A DNA stretch of 33,670 nt, taken from assembly GCA_016208355.1 (NCBI GenBank), contig JACQYE010000031.1, positions 1-33,670 of the forward strand, given 5' to 3'. The notes below the pieces were generated by a model. It made no database searches and was not told the DNA's origin. It was given only the letters and a program-made list of their open reading frames with translations. Shown piece after piece: positions 8,071-17,149 of this stretch. The stretch is from Chloroflexota bacterium. Its GTDB lineage: Bacteria; Chloroflexota; Anaerolineae; Anaerolineales; Villigracilaceae. Made by a program: the position numbers and the translations under genes. Every line of letters begins with the position of its first letter. Position 1 is the first letter of the stretch.

Positions 8071-9348
8071 TCAGGTAATTAATTCCCCAACCAATCCGTT
8101 CCCATCCAGGTTTATCAATTTCACCGCCTCCAGCCGGTTCCAGCGTGGTTCGGTGGCAGTGGCTCTAACGCGCAGGTAATTATCTGTCAGCCCTTCCACC
8201 TTCCAGCCGGAGTCGCTTAGCTGGCTGGTGGATTCCCACAGCACGGGGAGCGTCTGGCCGATGAAGAGGCGGCGATAGGCTGCGCCCGATTCTGCCAGGG
8301 CGGCGCGCAGGCGGGCGCTGCGGGCTTTGGCAATGTCACCGCGGATGTGTCCCTTCATGCGCGCCGCGGGCGTTCCGGGCCGCGCCGAGTAGGTGAAGAC
8401 ATGCCCTCCGGCAAACTCCAGCGCTTTGACAAAGTCCAACGTTTCGGCGAACTCCGCCTCCGTCTCGCCGGGGAAGCCGGTGATGATATCCGTGGTGATG
8501 GCGACGCCGGGGATGGCCGCCCGCGCCCTCCGGACCAGCGCGGCAAAGGCCTCGGGGGAGGTTTTGCGGGCCATGCGCCGGAGCACTGCCGCGCTGCCAG
8601 ATTGCAGCGGCAAGTGCAGGTGGCGGCAAAGATGCGGATTTGACCACAGGCCAAAGAATTCTGCGTCCAGGTCCCAGGGTTCGAGCGAGGAGAGCCGCAG
8701 GCGTGGGGGGGCGGTGCGCGCCAGGAGCGCAGACACCAGGTCCGCGAGGCGTTGCGAGGGAGTGAAGTCCTGTCCCCATGCGCCGAGGTGGACGCCGGTC
8801 AGGACGATCTCCTGCGTCCCACCGTCGAGGGCGGATTTCACATCGGCCAGGACGGCCTCCACCGGGCGGGAGCGCGAGTCGCCACGCGCCAGGGTGGTGA
8901 TGCAGAAGGTGCAAGCATTGTTGCAGCCGTCCTGCACCTTGATGAAGGCGCGTGTGCGGGTGCGCAGACCGGGCAGCGGCTGGCGGGCCAGCGGCTCGAG
9001 GTCGAAGAATTCGCCCGGCAGGCCGAGCAGGTCGGCTGCAAGGGAGTCTTTTTCCGGGTTTGGCACGACGCGGGTGACGCCGGGCAATTCGGCGGTTTTA
9101 TCGGGTTCGAGGGTAGCCCAGCAGCCGGTGGCGATGATTTGTTCCACGCCCAGGCGGTTGGCCCGGCGGATGGCGGCGCGTGAATCGGCGGCCGCCTCGG
9201 AAGTGACCGTGCAGGTGTTGACCACCGCCAGGTCCGCTTCGGACGCGGAGGGGACGATCTCGTGCCCGGCTAGGCGGAACTGTCGGGCGATTTGTTCGAT
9301 TTCCGCCTGGTTGAGGCGGCAGCCGATCGTGTCGAGGTAGACTTTCAT
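8071..9348 (-). CDS. mtaB: tRNA t6A37 methylthiotransferase MtaB-type
   Basis: MKVYLDTIGCRLNQAEIE, VNTCTVTSEA, GCNNACTFCITTLARGDSRSR radical SAM motif, TDIITGFPGETEAEF. Confidence 0.92.
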   Translation of the reverse strand: MKVYLDTIGCRLNQAEIEQIARQFRLAGHEIVPSASEADLAVVNTCTVTSEAAADSRAAIRRANRLGVEQIIATGCWATLEPDKTAELPGVTRVVPNPEKDSLAADLLGLPGEFFDLEPLARQPLPGLRTRTRAFIKVQDGCNNACTFCITTLARGDSRSRPVEAVLADVKSALDGGTQEIVLTGVHLGAWGQDFTPSQRLADLVSALLARTAPPRLRLSSLEPWDLDAEFFGLWSNPHLCRHLHLPLQSGSAAVLRRMARKTSPEAFAALVRRARAAIPGVAITTDIITGFPGETEAEFAETLDFVKALEFAGGHVFTYSARPGTPAARMKGHIRGDIAKARSARLRAALAESGAAYRRLFIGQTLPVLWESTSQLSDSGWKVEGLTDNYLRVRATATEPRWNRLEAVKLINLDGNGLVGELIT

Positions 9349-9350
9349 CG

Positions 9351-9992
9351 TCAGGGCTTGTACACCACAAAATTATCGAAACTCACCTCCACCCCGCCTT
9401 CGTCGAGCGAACCGGCAATCAGCCCGGCGTCGCCGCGGGGGAAGGAGGTATCCTCGGTCAAGGCGACCATTTGCCCGTTGATGTAGCCGGTCAGGGTGGA
9501 GCCGATGCAGTCGAAACGCAGGCGATTGATGTTCTCGCCGTGGGCAATGGCGGCATTGTAGGCCATCATTTCCTGGCCGAGCAGGGAGACTTCGCCGCTG
9601 CTCACCTTGCCAATCGCGTAATACCCGTCACTGGAGATGACGAAGAAATAGAAATTGACCTCGTCCGTGCAACGGCAGACCAGCCCGTACAGGTTCGCTT
9701 GCGGACCTGCCAGCCGGGCCGCGTCGGTCTCGATTTGAACGTCCCGGTAGGCGTGCCCGGAGAGCGCCCACATCTGGAAGGAAGCCCGGGTCACAGAGAT
9801 GGTGTATGCGCCGTCAGAATAGGCGTATGCTCCATCGCTGGATGCGTATACCGGCCATCCCCCGGAAGTATCGGTGAAATCGTCCCAGAAGAGACGCCCG
9901 CCGGAGGCTGTTGCCAGGTCGGTGAGGAAGGAAGATTGACAAGCGGAGAGAGTCAAAAGCAAAAAGCAAAAAACAAAAAGGCTTCTTTTCAT
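9351..9992 (-). CDS. Lipoprotein with LamG/DUF1080-like beta-sandwich, unknown function
   Basis: Lipobox LTLSAC; FWDDFTDTSGGWPV...VSFDNFVVYKP pattern; overlaps the TPR gene by 4 nt. Confidence 0.7.
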   Translation of the reverse strand: MKRSLFVFCFLLLTLSACQSSFLTDLATASGGRLFWDDFTDTSGGWPVYASSDGAYAYSDGAYTISVTRASFQMWALSGHAYRDVQIETDAARLAGPQANLYGLVCRCTDEVNFYFFVISSDGYYAIGKVSSGEVSLLGQEMMAYNAAIAHGENINRLRFDCIGSTLTGYINGQMVALTEDTSFPRGDAGLIAGSLDEGGVEVSFDNFVVYKP

Positions 9993-11395
9993 GGGAAATA
10001 CTGCTCCAGTAACCGGTTTGCCTGCCAGCCGAAGGGACCCGCAGGGTCGAGGGCGAGTGTGTCCACCAATTTGTCGTAAGCCTGTGAATTCTGTCCCGAT
10101 TCCAGGTAGGCCAGCGCCAGGTGGAAGTGCGAGGCGGGTTCCTGCGGGGCGAGTTCGATGGCTTTCAGCAGGTGGGTCTCAGCCTCCACCTGCGCGCCGA
10201 TTCGTATGGCAATCCGCCCGGCGATGTCGTAGGTCAGCCAGTCGTCGGGGGCGAGGCGAAGCAACTGGCGGGCGGCCACCAGGCCGGTGTTTTCCACGTC
10301 GGTGTCGTTCTCCAGGCTGAAGAGTGCCAGGGCGCGCCAGGCAGCGGGGTCTTCGGGAGCGAGTTCCACTGCGCGGCGGTAGTGCTGTGAGGCTGTAAGC
10401 AGGTCGCCGGAGGCGGACGCGGCGTCACCCAGGGAGACCTGCCAGACGGAATTTTCCGGCTCGAGGGCGGCGGCTTTCTCGTAGGCGGCAAGCGCCTTTT
10501 CCGGCTTGCCCTGGCGCATCCAGTACAACCCGTCCAGGGCCTGGATGCTGGCAGACTGCGGCTCCAGGAGAAGCGCCCTCGCCAACTGCGTACGGCCATC
10601 CTGACCCTGCTGCTGGCGCGCCTCGCCGAGCCAGGCCCAGGCCTCGGCGTATTCCGCGTCGGCTTCGATGGCGCGGCGGAAGGCTTCGGCGGCCAGGTCC
10701 CATTCGCCGAGGAAGGCCAGCGCCCGCCCGGAGACGGTGAACTGATAGGCGCGGTCCTCGACGAGGAAAGCGCGGTTGAGTTCGGCGCGCAGGGCCTGGA
10801 CGGTTTCGTCCATTTCCGGGTCGAGGGCGGCGGCCCGCATCAGTTCGGGCAGGGCTTTTTCGGGGGCTGTGGCGGCCAGCAGGAGGCCGAGTTGATAATG
10901 CGCCTCGGCATCCTCCGGCGCGAGCGCAAGCGCCTGATACAGATATTCTATGGCCTGGGGGAGATCCTCTCCCCGTCGGGAGGCCTGCGCCAGACGCAGG
11001 TATGCGCCTGCTGAAGGGTCAATCTGCAGGCTTTGCTCCCAGGCGCGGATGGCGGCGGCTTCGTCTCCCAGCGCAGCGAGGGCGTCGCCATAAGCCAGCC
11101 AATCGGACAGGGAAAGAGCCTGGCGGGACTCCCCTTTCGCGAACCAGAAGATAGCCTGTCCCGCGTCCCCGGCCAGCCAGAAGGCTTGCCCGGCCTGTCC
11201 GCACAGGCCGGCGCGCCAGGGGATGCGGGCGGCGGCCGCGGCGTAGGCGGAAGCGGCCGCGGCGTAGTCCCCGGCGGCCTCGAAACGGCGGGCAGAATCC
11301 AGGTCCGCGGCGCCTGCCAGGGGGCGCGGGGCCAGGATGATTGTCAACAAGAGGAGCAGGATGAGGGTTTGCCGCAGGCCGAAGGTCTGGTTCAC
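9989..11395 (-). CDS. Tetratricopeptide-repeat secreted/membrane-anchored protein (GTG start)
   Basis: Signal peptide then repeated A-x-Y-x-L-G / A-x3-A-x2-L-x-P TPR pattern; start codon read as GTG (cac at 11393-11395). Confidence 0.88.
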   Translation of the reverse strand: MNQTFGLRQTLILLLLLTIILAPRPLAGAADLDSARRFEAAGDYAAAASAYAAAAARIPWRAGLCGQAGQAFWLAGDAGQAIFWFAKGESRQALSLSDWLAYGDALAALGDEAAAIRAWEQSLQIDPSAGAYLRLAQASRRGEDLPQAIEYLYQALALAPEDAEAHYQLGLLLAATAPEKALPELMRAAALDPEMDETVQALRAELNRAFLVEDRAYQFTVSGRALAFLGEWDLAAEAFRRAIEADAEYAEAWAWLGEARQQQGQDGRTQLARALLLEPQSASIQALDGLYWMRQGKPEKALAAYEKAAALEPENSVWQVSLGDAASASGDLLTASQHYRRAVELAPEDPAAWRALALFSLENDTDVENTGLVAARQLLRLAPDDWLTYDIAGRIAIRIGAQVEAETHLLKAIELAPQEPASHFHLALAYLESGQNSQAYDKLVDTLALDPAGPFGWQANRLLEQYFP

Positions 11396-11402
11396 AGTCG
11401 TT

Positions 11403-11408
11403 ATTATA
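11403..11408 (-). promoter_or_regulatory. Putative -10 (TATAAT) very close to the TPR gene GTG
   Basis: attata on plus strand, 8 nt from the start codon. Confidence 0.3.
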
Positions 11409-11518
11409 AAGCACAGGCGGCCTGTCTGGATTCCGGGCAGGTTTCGGAATATATACTTTTTATGCCTGCTAAAATCGCGAAACTACTATAGCCTTTGCGC
11501 CTAAAATGGTATAAACTA

Positions 11519-11549
11519 AGGGTACGTCATCATATACAGGCGGTACCCT
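11519..11549 (+). promoter_or_regulatory. Inverted repeat AGGGTAC-N17-GTACCCT ending exactly at the kinase start codon
   Basis: 7-bp perfect arms, 11519-11525 and 11543-11549; ATG at 11550; SD-like AGGCGG in the loop. Confidence 0.55.
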
Positions 11550-13895
11550 ATGAGTTTGTTTTTCGGTCAAATCTTCACGCTCCTGACGGCCCCGCCGGGG
11601 AATTTCATTTACCATATTGTTCTGGCTTTCTCCATTGCCGGGGCCTTGCAGGGGGCGATCCACCACTGGCGGACGAGCGGATTCCCCCAGGTGCGGCGGA
11701 CAGTGATCGGGCTGGGCATCTTGCTGGGATTGCAGTTTGTGCTTTTCCTCGTCAGTGGTTTGGCCTGGCAAGGATTGTTCGATCCGGGCGTGGCGCTACC
11801 GCCGCTCGACCGGGCTGTTTCCCTGCTATCGCTGGTCTGGATTGCCTGGCTGTGGGCTTTTCCGGCGCCTGTGCGCCTGGCCGACGCGGCCAGCGGTTTG
11901 CTCAGCCTGCTGGGTTTGACGCTCTTCGGCCTGACTTACGTGTTCAATTTCAAAGGGGCGACGGGCGGTTTCAACGCCTCGATCTTCGAGACCATCTGGC
12001 AGGTCCTCAGCCTGGCGGTGGTTTTGCTGGGTGGGGTGGGGTTGTCCCTGCGGCGGCCCAACGGCTGGGGCAACGGCCTGGCGATGCTCATCCTGGCTTT
12101 CCTGGGACACCTGGCCACCCTGGCCTGGCCTTTGGAAGGAGACTACCCCGGTTTCCTGCGGGTAGGCCACCTGGCAATGTTCCCCATCCTGCTGACGCTG
12201 ACCCAGCGTTTCCCTTCTTTACAGGGAAAGGAACACCGCAAGCCAACGAGCACGAAGCGCAAAGCAAAAGCAGAGGAGTCGGCACAGCAGGAGCGCCGGC
12301 GCTACAGCACTGACCCGAAGACTTTCCAGTCCCTCATCAGCCTGGCGGCCGAGGCCTCCTCGGAGAAAATCTGTAATTACCTGACACGCGGCATCGCCCA
12401 AGCCATGCTGGCTGACTTGTGTTTCCTGTTGATGATTGACAATGATAAGAATCTGACAATCACCTGCGGCTACGACTTGATCCGCGAGGAAAGCCTGGCA
12501 GGTACGACCGTGGACAAGGATGCCATCCCGCTGCTTTCCAATGCCATCCAACGCGGCCGCCCCCTGCGCTTGCCGGCCAGCAGTACATCCTCGGACTTGA
12601 AAGGCCTGGGACAGGTGCTTGGCTTGAGCAACGCCGGTCATCTCCTGAGCGTGCCGATCGTCTCGCACGAGCGCGGACCGTTGGGCGGGATCCTGATCCT
12701 GTCACCGTATTCCAACCGCCTGTGGAGCGCCGAGGACCAGACCTATCTTTCCAACGTTGCTCCGCTGCTGCTCCCGGTGCTGGAACGCGGCGAGCGTATT
12801 GCAGCCCTGGAGATGGAACGCGATAGCGCCCGGCTGGAGGCCAAGTCGGCGCAGCAGGAAGCCCTGGAGATAAAGCGCAAGTCAGAGGAGGCCATCAAGG
12901 AAGCCGGGACCTCGGGCGGGAAGACTACCCAGTCACAATCGCAGGGCGAGAATATGGCCGCCCTGCTGGTAATGCAGGAAGAGGCGCAGAAGACGATCGC
13001 GCAACTGCGCAGCGAAAACGAGCAGTTGCGTCTTTCAGGCATTTCCCTGCCCGATGGCTCCGACCAACTGGAACGCGACCTCCGCCAGACTTTGGAGGAG
13101 ATGGCGCGTATGCAAAATTCCCTGGCCGAGGCCAATATCAAGATCCTGGAACTGGAAAGCCGTCCTACGTTACCCATCACCAGCGAGCAAGTGGAAGTGA
13201 TTGCCTCTATTTCTCAGGAATTGCGCCAGCCGATGTCATCCATTGTTGGTTACACTGACCTGCTGCTCGGCGAATCGGTTGGCATCCTGGGAGCGCTCCA
13301 GCGCAAGTTCGTTGAACGAATCAAGGCCTCCACGGAACGTATTGGCGGCCTGGCGGACGACCTCATCCAAATCACCAACCTGGACACCGGTCACATGGAA
13401 TTCAAGCCTGAACTGATTGACTTGAATCTCATCATTGATAATGCCATGGCTTACACCAGCACGCAGATCAGGGAAAAGAACATCACCCTGCGGCTGGATA
13501 TCCCTGAGTCCCCGCCGCAGGTGGAAACCGACCGGGACGCCCTGCAACAAATCCTCATCCACCTGCTCCAAAACGCCACCGCTGCCACCCAGACGGAGGG
13601 CACCATCACCCTGCGCGTCCAGGTGCAGGAGGATGAAGGCAAAAATTTCCTTTCCATCCAGGTAGCGGATACCGGCGGTGGGATCGCCTCCGATGATATC
13701 CCGCGCGTCTTTTCCCGGCGCTACCGGGCCGAGCATTCCCTCATCCAGGGGGTGGGCGACACGGGCGTTGGCCTGTCCATCGCCAAAACGCTGGTGGAGG
13801 CCCAGAGCGGACGCATCTGGGTCGAAACGGAAGCAGGCTCAGGGTCCATGTTTAGCGTTATCCTGCCTGTCCTCCCGGTGGAAGTGGAAGAATAA
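11550..13895 (+). CDS. 7TM-GAF-coiled-coil sensor histidine kinase homolog with H-box His replaced by Gln
   Basis: Hydrophobic N-terminus with about 7 TMs, GAF-like region, ISQELRQPMSSIVGYTDLLL (SQELR instead of SHELR), N-box LLQNATAA, G-boxes VADTGGGI and GVGDTGVGLSIAK. Confidence 0.9.
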   Translation: MSLFFGQIFTLLTAPPGNFIYHIVLAFSIAGALQGAIHHWRTSGFPQVRRTVIGLGILLGLQFVLFLVSGLAWQGLFDPGVALPPLDRAVSLLSLVWIAWLWAFPAPVRLADAASGLLSLLGLTLFGLTYVFNFKGATGGFNASIFETIWQVLSLAVVLLGGVGLSLRRPNGWGNGLAMLILAFLGHLATLAWPLEGDYPGFLRVGHLAMFPILLTLTQRFPSLQGKEHRKPTSTKRKAKAEESAQQERRRYSTDPKTFQSLISLAAEASSEKICNYLTRGIAQAMLADLCFLLMIDNDKNLTITCGYDLIREESLAGTTVDKDAIPLLSNAIQRGRPLRLPASSTSSDLKGLGQVLGLSNAGHLLSVPIVSHERGPLGGILILSPYSNRLWSAEDQTYLSNVAPLLLPVLERGERIAALEMERDSARLEAKSAQQEALEIKRKSEEAIKEAGTSGGKTTQSQSQGENMAALLVMQEEAQKTIAQLRSENEQLRLSGISLPDGSDQLERDLRQTLEEMARMQNSLAEANIKILELESRPTLPITSEQVEVIASISQELRQPMSSIVGYTDLLLGESVGILGALQRKFVERIKASTERIGGLADDLIQITNLDTGHMEFKPELIDLNLIIDNAMAYTSTQIREKNITLRLDIPESPPQVETDRDALQQILIHLLQNATAATQTEGTITLRVQVQEDEGKNFLSIQVADTGGGIASDDIPRVFSRRYRAEHSLIQGVGDTGVGLSIAKTLVEAQSGRIWVETEAGSGSMFSVILPVLPVEVEE

Positions 13896-14621
13896 ATGCG
13901 GATTGTGCGGCAGGTCCTGCCGGGTATCCTCGTTGCCCTGGTTTCCGTTGTTCTCATCCTGGGCGGTTTTACCCTCTCCCTTGCTGAGGGGAACGTGACC
14001 GCGCCAACCCGGACCCTGACCCAGACCCAATCGCCGACTGTCACTCCCACCTGGCAGCCTTTTACGCCACCTCCTCCTTCTCCCACCGTTCCCTCTCCGA
14101 CCACGACCCTTACCCTGCCTCCCCCGCCCACGACCTGCCCGCCGCCAGCGGGCTGGGTTGCCTACGGGGTACAGTTCGGCGACACGCTGGAGGTGTTGGC
14201 GACGCGTTACCATACCAGCGCCGAGATGCTCCTCCAGGCCAATTGCCTGGTTTCCGACAGTCTCCTGCCTGACAGCGTGCTCTACGTCCCGCCCGTGTCC
14301 ACCCGTACCCTGGCGCCGTGCGGGCCGCCGCCTGGATGGGTGTTGTACCCGGTCCAACCCGGCGATACACTCTATCGTCTCAGCCTGGCCTACGGGATCA
14401 CCGTCCGGCAATTGCAAAATGCCAACTGCATGGGTAATTCTACGATCATCATCGTCGGCAAATGGATTTACGTGCCGCCCTGGGCGCCTCACACCCCCTC
14501 GCCGACAAGCACTCAGGTTTTCACCCCCACATCCACCTGGACCGTTATCACGCCTTATACCCCAACCTCCACTGGAACGCCTACGGACACGCCCACGGCC
14601 ACTACTGTTACGCCACCATGA
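13896..14621 (+). CDS. Membrane-anchored protein with two LysM domains and Thr/Pro-rich linkers
   Basis: GVQFGDTLEVLATRYHTSAEMLLQANCL and PVQPGDTLYRLSLAYGITVRQLQNANCM; ATG directly abuts the kinase stop. Confidence 0.9.
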   Translation: MRIVRQVLPGILVALVSVVLILGGFTLSLAEGNVTAPTRTLTQTQSPTVTPTWQPFTPPPPSPTVPSPTTTLTLPPPPTTCPPPAGWVAYGVQFGDTLEVLATRYHTSAEMLLQANCLVSDSLLPDSVLYVPPVSTRTLAPCGPPPGWVLYPVQPGDTLYRLSLAYGITVRQLQNANCMGNSTIIIVGKWIYVPPWAPHTPSPTSTQVFTPTSTWTVITPYTPTSTGTPTDTPTATTVTPP

Positions 14622-14648
14622 CCCGGGGACCTGGCTGCCTCGCACCTT

Positions 14649-15647
14649 ATGCGTTCCCGACTGTTCTTTACTTGCGCCATGCTCTTTTTCCTGCCCGCCT
14701 GCGGTATTAACCAGGCGGGCCAACCCACCTCGCTGCCGACGGTGACGCTCCCGCTCAACCCCACGCCATCCCTGACTCCTTTCCTGCCGGACGGGGAAGG
14801 TTCCTTATCTATACCGACGCGTCCCTTCCCAACCCTTGCTGTTCTTCCCATCAGCACCGAGACGCCCCCGCCTGCAGAACTGATCCCGCTCCCGGCGGGC
14901 CAGGTGAGCATCCTCCTGCTTGGTTCGGACCAGCGCCCGGGTCGCAGTGATTTTCGCACCGACGTGGTTGTACTGATGATCCTCCGCGCCGACGGAGCGG
15001 TCAGCCTGGTCTCCTTCCCGCGCGACCTCTATGTCTACCTGCCGGGCCGGAGTATGAGTCGTATCAATGCGGCTTATGAATATGGAGGCTTCGAACTGTT
15101 CGCCCAGACCTTGGACTACAATTTTGGTCTCCGCCCTGACCATTTCATCTTGACCAATTTCAGCGGCTTCATGGCCATCGTGGACAGCCTGGGCGGTGTG
15201 GACGTAAACGTCGGCCAGGCGCTTTCCGACGCCCGTACCGGCTACCCCGACGGATTCACCGTCTATGCCGGTATCGTCCACATGGACGGCGAGACCGCCT
15301 TATGGTACATCCGCTCGCGTGCCACCTCCAACGACTTCGACCGTTTGCGCCGCGCCCAGGAAGTGCTGGTGGCCATCGGGCAGAAATTGCTTACCCTCCA
15401 GGGATTGGCACACATCCCCGAACTCTACCAGGCCTACCAGGGAACAGTTGTCACCGACCTGAGCGTGGACGGGTTGCTCGCCTTCCTGCCGCTGCTGCAA
15501 GGGGCGGACGTCAATCGGGTGAGCCGCTACGCCATTGCCCCGCCTCTGGTCACGCCATGGATCGAGCCATATACGGGTTCCTATTACCTGCTCCCTGATC
15601 CGCTTGCCATCCGGGCCATACTCCAGCAAGCAGTCGGTATTCCATGA
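14649..15647 (+). CDS. LytR-CpsA-Psr (LCP) family lipoprotein
   Basis: Lipobox FFLPAC; ILLLGSDQRPGRSDFRTDVVVLMIL, SFPRDLYVYLP, RINAAYEYGG, VDSLGGVDV, ALWYIRSRATSNDFDRLRRAQEVL. Confidence 0.9.
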   Translation: MRSRLFFTCAMLFFLPACGINQAGQPTSLPTVTLPLNPTPSLTPFLPDGEGSLSIPTRPFPTLAVLPISTETPPPAELIPLPAGQVSILLLGSDQRPGRSDFRTDVVVLMILRADGAVSLVSFPRDLYVYLPGRSMSRINAAYEYGGFELFAQTLDYNFGLRPDHFILTNFSGFMAIVDSLGGVDVNVGQALSDARTGYPDGFTVYAGIVHMDGETALWYIRSRATSNDFDRLRRAQEVLVAIGQKLLTLQGLAHIPELYQAYQGTVVTDLSVDGLLAFLPLLQGADVNRVSRYAIAPPLVTPWIEPYTGSYYLLPDPLAIRAILQQAVGIP

Positions 15648-17110
15648 TGAAACGCCTTAGTTTCACCCTGCTCCTGTTGCTTACTGCCTGTGGGACCTCC
15701 GTGGGCTCCGGGGCCGGGCTTCCCCAGTCTACTCCCACACCTTTGTTCCTCGTTACGGTTGGGGAGGATGCGACACCCACCGCCACTCCCTTCCAACCGG
15801 TGCTTGACGAAACGGTCACCCCATTCGAACTTTTTCCAATCCCCCCGCTCTCTGGTACCCCGACTCCCTTCGCCCCGCCTGTCTTCGACCCGAACGCCGT
15901 CCTGCCCACCGCCGGGACGCCAGTTTCGTTCTATGCTCCGCCCTATGCCCCGAACCCGGCGGTTGTCCTCACCGACGACCAGACTGTCACCTTCCTCCTG
16001 CTCGGTTCCGACCAGCGCAGCAGCACCCAGACCTATTTTCGCACCGATATTCTCATCATCGCCGCCCTGCGGCCGGCCACCATGCAAGTCTCGCTCATCT
16101 CGCTGCCACGTGACCTGTACGTCTACATCCCTACTGTCGGCATGGACCGCGTCAACACCGCGTACGAATATGGCATCATGTACAACTATCCCGGCGGCGG
16201 CGCAGGCCTGCTAAAGGACACCATCCTCTACAACCTGGGTGTGCGCATTGACCATCTTGCCATCGTGGACTTCGACGGCTTCCGCAAGATCGTCAACACC
16301 CTCGGCGGAGTGGACGTGCCCGTCTACTGCGCGTACACCGATTGGCACCTCATCTCCCCGACTCTGGACCCGGAAAACGAAGATAACTGGGAGATGTACA
16401 CCGTTGGGCCGGGGCTGGTGCACATGGACGGCGACCTGGCGCTCTGGTACGCCCGTTCCCGCTCGAAGTCGTCCGATTTCGACCGCGGCCGTCGTTCACA
16501 GGAAGTCTTGCGCGCCCTTTACACCCGCGCTGTCTCGACCGACGCCATCAGCAAGATCTCCGAGTTATATGATGACGTCAGTTCCTCCGTCATCACAGAT
16601 CTGGGACTGGGCGACCTGCTTTCCCTGGCTCCCCTGGCCCTGGAAATGAACAACGCCGATATCCGCAGTTACTACGTCGGGCGCGGCTATGTCTCCAGTT
16701 GGATCACCCCGGGCGGCGCGAGTGTCCAACTCCCCAACGGCCCGGCCATCCAATCCATGATTCAGCAGGCGCTTGCCCCGCACGAAAAGGCTCCCGAAGA
16801 GGAGGCCTTGACCGTGGAGGTCCGCAACGGGACGGCTAATCCGGGCTGGGATGCCTTGGCTGCCGAGCGGTTGAACTATGCCGGTTACGAGACCCGTCTT
16901 GCCCCCGCCGACCGCACGGATTACGCCCAGTCCCTGCTCTACGACCTGACTGCATCGCCTGACCTGGCGCAGGTCGGCATACTGTTGTCCATGCTCGGCC
17001 TTGATCCGGCCGCTTTCGTCTCCGCGCCGACGCAAAGCGATGTACCTTACGTACTCATCCTGGGTAACGATTACCAGCCGTGCTTTAATCCGGCGGGCGC
17101 TACGCCGTAG
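15644..17110 (+). CDS. LCP family lipoprotein with C-terminal LytR_C-like domain
   Basis: Lipobox LLLLTAC; FLLLGSDQRSSTQTYFRTDILII, LPRDLYVYIP, RVNTAYEYG, VNTLGGVDVPV, ALWYARSRSKSSDFDRGRRSQEVL; C-terminal EEALTVEVRNGTANPGWDALAAERLNYAGY; ATGA overlap with the preceding gene. Confidence 0.92.
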   Translation: MMKRLSFTLLLLLTACGTSVGSGAGLPQSTPTPLFLVTVGEDATPTATPFQPVLDETVTPFELFPIPPLSGTPTPFAPPVFDPNAVLPTAGTPVSFYAPPYAPNPAVVLTDDQTVTFLLLGSDQRSSTQTYFRTDILIIAALRPATMQVSLISLPRDLYVYIPTVGMDRVNTAYEYGIMYNYPGGGAGLLKDTILYNLGVRIDHLAIVDFDGFRKIVNTLGGVDVPVYCAYTDWHLISPTLDPENEDNWEMYTVGPGLVHMDGDLALWYARSRSKSSDFDRGRRSQEVLRALYTRAVSTDAISKISELYDDVSSSVITDLGLGDLLSLAPLALEMNNADIRSYYVGRGYVSSWITPGGASVQLPNGPAIQSMIQQALAPHEKAPEEEALTVEVRNGTANPGWDALAAERLNYAGYETRLAPADRTDYAQSLLYDLTASPDLAQVGILLSMLGLDPAAFVSAPTQSDVPYVLILGNDYQPCFNPAGATP

Positions 17111-17149
17111 GCTGCTCCATATCCTGCTCTTGTTTCCAAGGGAATAAAA

